A stretch of DNA of 64,000 bases. Source: Bacteroidales bacterium. Lineage in GTDB: Bacteria; Bacteroidota; Bacteroidia; Bacteroidales; UBA10428. The stretch's first letter is position 1, and every line of letters starts with the position of its first letter. The stretch covers positions 1 to 64,000 of the forward strand of contig JAFGSZ010000079.1 of the NCBI GenBank assembly GCA_016934395.1, given 5' to 3'. A program made the translations under genes and the position numbers. The notes beneath the pieces were generated by a model that was not told the origin of the DNA, did no database searches, and saw only the letters and a program-made list of their open reading frames with translations. Below are positions 61,468 through 64,000 of the stretch, one piece after another.

Positions 61468-62017
61468 ATTCCTTGTTTAAATTTTCCCTGATATATCTTA
61501 AGGCCCTGTAAATTTGATTTTCTACTGAGCGCACAGATAGTCCTAAACGATTTGCAATTTCAATATGAGATAAACCTTCCTGCCGGCTTAATTTAAATAT
61601 CATTTGTTGCCTTAAGGGGAGACCCTTTATTAGGTTATCCACAGCGCCTTTCAGGTCATTATAGGCAATAACGTTCTGTGAATGGTCATCCTCTTGTAAT
61701 TCCTGATCCGAAACATGCTTGATGTATTTTTGATGAACAAGTTGATGTTTGAAGTAATTATATACCAGGTTGATGACAGATTTGTAAAGGAAATTTTTTA
61801 AAGAAAGCTTTTCATTTAGGGTTTTACGGTTTTCCCAAAGCGAAATAAATACGTTTTGAATTACTTCTTCAGTTTCGGCAGAGGAATGCAAATATCCTAG
61901 TGCAAAGAAGTATAATTTTTCTTTATACTTATTAAAGATCGCTTCAAATGCGGATTTATCACCATCCTTCAGCTTACGGACCAGATAGCAGTCACTATAT
62001 GAACACTTTGAACTCAA
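61451..62017 (-). CDS. ECF-type RNA polymerase sigma factor
   Basis: A 188-residue sigma-70 family protein of the Bacteroidota SusCD-linked ECF group. Region 2 (about 20-90) contains DKSAFEAIFNKYKEKLYFFALGYLHSSAETEEVIQNVFISLWENRKTLN; region 4 (about 125-180) contains LPLRQQMIFKLSRQEGLSHIEIANRLGLSVRSVENQIYRALRYIRENL. No ATG precedes region 2; the start is TTG at 62017 (or ATT three codons up), an in-frame TAA being only a few codons further. It lies 165 bases upstream of fecR. It is held by FecR and, when SusC binds ligand, should activate the SusCD-led locus. Confidence 0.93.
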   Translation of the reverse strand: MSSKCSYSDCYLVRKLKDGDKSAFEAIFNKYKEKLYFFALGYLHSSAETEEVIQNVFISLWENRKTLNEKLSLKNFLYKSVINLVYNYFKHQLVHQKYIKHVSDQELQEDDHSQNVIAYNDLKGAVDNLIKGLPLRQQMIFKLSRQEGLSHIEIANRLGLSVRSVENQIYRALRYIRENLNKEYSLID

Positions 62018-62025
62018 AGTTCCAA

Positions 62026-62058
62026 TAGTTAGATTTTAGTTAGATTCAGTAGTTAGAT
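62026..62058. repeat. Three direct repeats TAGTTAGAT before the ECF sigma gene
   Basis: Identical 9-bp words start at 62026, 62037 and 62050, spaced 11 and 13 bases, roughly one helical turn apart. They lie 9-41 bases upstream of the sigma start codon, in the promoter or leader. They could be repeated operator half-sites. Confidence 0.6.
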
Positions 62059-62553
62059 GTAATAATGCAAGCTAAGTGCATACAAATCTTACATTATTTC
62101 ATATTAATTTAAAGCTAATATATAATTAACTTATTAATTAAACAAATATTCAGGTAAATTAACAATCGTTCAAAGTCTCATCAGGATTCTGTTTTTAAAT
62201 TTTTTTGACATAAGTCTACCTGCTAAAAATATTTTTTATGTAACTAACTTCTTTTATATTATCCTTATGAATATGTTTATATTATTGTTTTATTTTTTTG
62301 TTCAGAATTGCTTAAAAATAATTTTTTGAAAAAACAGAATGAACTTGGATGATTACATTTACCCGAGTTGAAAATTATTCATCTAGGCTCAAGGAATTCA
62401 TTATGTATATTGTTATAATATACATTGGCTTACATATTTTGTGTCTGAAAAGGTTCTTATAATATTGTTATTTGTTTGGGATAAAAACTTATTACTGTGA
62501 TTATTTAGTAAAGGATGGTATTCATTAATTGAATAATTCATTAGGATTTACAT

Positions 62554-62573
62554 AGGTTTTTCCATAAAAACCT
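62554..62573 (+). promoter_or_regulatory. Perfect 8-bp hairpin upstream of the GH8 gene
   Basis: AGGTTTTT-CCAT-AAAAACCT ends 67 bases before the ATG at 62641. It is either an operator or a leader hairpin. No T-run makes it a terminator. Confidence 0.35.
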
Positions 62574-62640
62574 TAAATTTAATTTTTATTAAATTTTGAA
62601 CCTAAGTAGAGAAATTTAGAATAACAATTAACAATCATTG

Positions 62641-63939
62641 ATGATGAAAAAGAAGTTTGTTTCTAATATTGTTTTTATGATTTTATGTCTAGGGACAAAT
62701 TATTCATTCCTTGTGGCAAGTCCATCCGGGAAAACTCCAGACGATGGTTCAGGAGCATTTGTAACCGGCAATTTTCGTAATCTGTTTCTGGAAAATGGCC
62801 ATACACAGGCTGAAATATCTACAAAACTGGGAAAAGCATTTCAACAGCTTTTTTATGGAGACAGCACACAAAGACTGTATTTTAAAGCAGGCAGTAATAA
62901 TAACGGTAAACTGGCCTATTTCTGCGATATTAATAATCAGGATGTACGAAGTGAAGGTATGTCGTATGCCATGATGATTTGTTTGCAGTTAAATAAAAAA
63001 GAAGAGTTTGATGCCCTTTGGAACTGGTCCATGACCTACATGTACAACAGTTCCCCGGATCATCCATCGGTAGGTTATTTCTCCTGGTCAGTAAAGCCTG
63101 ATGGAACACCAAATGCTGAAACGGCAGCTCCCGATGGTGAGGAATATTTTGTTATGGCTTTATATTTTGCAGCACATCGCTGGGGCAGTGGAAATGGAAT
63201 TTATAATTATAAAGCTTTTGCCGATTCTATACTTACTGCAATGAGGCATCGTCCAATAAAAACAGGCCTTACTAAATTCGGCCCGCGCACTGTTGGGCCT
63301 ATGGTAAACGAAGATGCCCGGATGATCTTATTTGTTCCTGATAAAGGATCAAATGATTTTACCGATCCTTCCTATCATCTGCCTGCATTTTATGAATTGT
63401 GGGCCAGGTGGGGCCCGGAGCAGGACCGGAACTTCTGGGCTGAAGCAGCAGATGCCAGCCGGAGGTTTTTTAATAATGCCTGTCATCCCATAACAGGCCT
63501 TTCATCAGACTATGCTAATTTTGACGGCACACCTCATTTTGTGCAGTGGAATCCAAACTCAGTTAACTTTGCTTATGATTCCTGGCGAACTGCCGGTAAT
63601 TGGGCTGTTGACTGGTCGTGGTGGAAAAAAGATTCAAGCCAAATTGATCTGAGCAACCGGATTCAGAGCTTTTTTGCTTCCGGAGGTGTAAATACGTACG
63701 GTTCACTTTTTAAGTTATCCGGAGAGCTGATAAATGATCGTCATCGTATCGGGCTGATATCTACCAATGCGGTTGTAAGTCTGGCAGCCAGCCATGCACT
63801 GGCAAAAGATTTTGTTGAGGCACTATGGAATGCCCCGGTACCTCAGGAATTTGATACAAGATATTATGACGGTGTGCTGTATTTAATGAGTCTGTTGCAC
63901 TGTAGCGGGGAATTTAAAATCTGGAAACCGGTTCTGTAA
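62641..63939 (+). CDS. Secreted GH8-family enzyme, probably exo-oligoxylanase or xylanase
   Basis: 432 residues from the ATG at 62641. A signal peptide (about 1-28, SNIVFMILCLGTNYSFLVAS) is followed by the (alpha/alpha)6 GH8 barrel. The candidate general acid is E105 in DVRSEGMSYAMMICLQL, and a candidate base is D313 in FAYDSWRTAGNWAVDW. Other family stretches are LWNWSMTYMYN, GYFSWSVKPDGTPNAETAAPDGEEYFVMALYFA, FYELWARWG and DGVLYLMSLLHCSGEFKIW. The length and the HTQAEISTKLGKAFQQLFYGDS start resemble the reducing-end xylose-releasing exo-oligoxylanase group rather than cellulases. It is divergent from the ECF/SusCD locus and not clearly part of it. Confidence 0.88.
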   Translation: MMKKKFVSNIVFMILCLGTNYSFLVASPSGKTPDDGSGAFVTGNFRNLFLENGHTQAEISTKLGKAFQQLFYGDSTQRLYFKAGSNNNGKLAYFCDINNQDVRSEGMSYAMMICLQLNKKEEFDALWNWSMTYMYNSSPDHPSVGYFSWSVKPDGTPNAETAAPDGEEYFVMALYFAAHRWGSGNGIYNYKAFADSILTAMRHRPIKTGLTKFGPRTVGPMVNEDARMILFVPDKGSNDFTDPSYHLPAFYELWARWGPEQDRNFWAEAADASRRFFNNACHPITGLSSDYANFDGTPHFVQWNPNSVNFAYDSWRTAGNWAVDWSWWKKDSSQIDLSNRIQSFFASGGVNTYGSLFKLSGELINDRHRIGLISTNAVVSLAASHALAKDFVEALWNAPVPQEFDTRYYDGVLYLMSLLHCSGEFKIWKPVL

Positions 63940-64000
63940 AAATTAAAGTATTTGGATTTAGATGCATCTCATCAGAATATCAATAGGTATATTAAATTGT
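63940..64000. other. Right edge after the GH8 gene
   Basis: 61 bases, with nothing recognisable before the window ends. Confidence 0.4.

Larger units (their letters stand above)
62018..62640. other. Divergent control region between ECF sigma gene and GH8 gene
   Basis: About 620 AT-rich bases without a gene. It holds the three TAGTTAGAT repeats next to the sigma gene and a hairpin near the GH8 gene, both listed separately. The central part shows nothing I can interpret. Confidence 0.45.

Overview
The window looks like chromosomal DNA of an AT-rich, probably anaerobic or facultative member of the Bacteroidota (Bacteroidales/Marinilabiliales-like; inference). The signs are a SusC/SusD pair with an STN domain behind an ECF sigma factor and a FecR anti-sigma factor, many lipoproteins, almost no Shine-Dalgarno sequences, occasional TAnnTTTG promoter elements, and secreted GH43 and GH8 enzymes. 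I saw no rRNA, tRNA, CRISPR array, integrase or insertion sequence.

Left part (1-24 kb): an ABC export operon with a NEW3-domain surface protein (1-2781, minus), then a Crp/Fnr regulator divergent from a seven-gene plus-strand operon (4034-9788). That operon encodes a DsrE-like protein, TusA, an MvhD/FlpD-type Fe-S protein, two HdrA-type flavoproteins (QmoA-like and QmoB-like), a small winged-helix protein and a QmoC-like membrane Fe-S/cytochrome b protein. Together they read as a Qmo/Hdr-type menaquinone-linked electron-transfer complex tied to sulfur carriers. A perfect TGTGA-N6-TCACA operator lies between regulator and operon. Next come a beta-helix surface protein, an outer-membrane-type protein, a PdxA-family dehydrogenase with a permease-kinase fusion (four-carbon sugar acid catabolism), a GH43 enzyme, a MATE exporter, a small lipoprotein, a VF530-type protein and carB.

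Middle (24.3-29.4 kb): a 1460-residue acyl-CoA dehydratase activase-like protein with an untypical strong ribosome-binding site, then 728 bases of noncoding DNA holding a diverged tandem duplication of about 250 bp.

Right part (29.4-62.0 kb): a minus-strand run of 16 genes. Read in transcription order: ECF sigma factor, FecR, SusC, SusD, a large CRTAC1 (VCBS/FG-GAP plus ASPIC/UnbV) lipoprotein, a chorismatase/RidA-like enzyme, a second large CRTAC1 protein, a short CRTAC1 protein, an asparagine-synthase-like enzyme overlapping a radical SAM enzyme, another short CRTAC1 protein, two heme-binding beta-propeller proteins, a Reg_prop propeller, two type I periplasmic binding proteins, and a TPR-CRTAC1 protein. 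The front end is built like a polysaccharide utilization locus, but no glycoside hydrolase, lyase or peptidase is recognisable inside it. I regard this locus and the Qmo-like operon as the best candidates for undescribed systems. Two copies of a composite intergenic repeat flank its 33.4-44.6 kb part. A GH8 xylan-type enzyme (62641-63939, plus) starts beyond the ECF gene.

All functional calls come from reading motifs and domain order; no database search was run.
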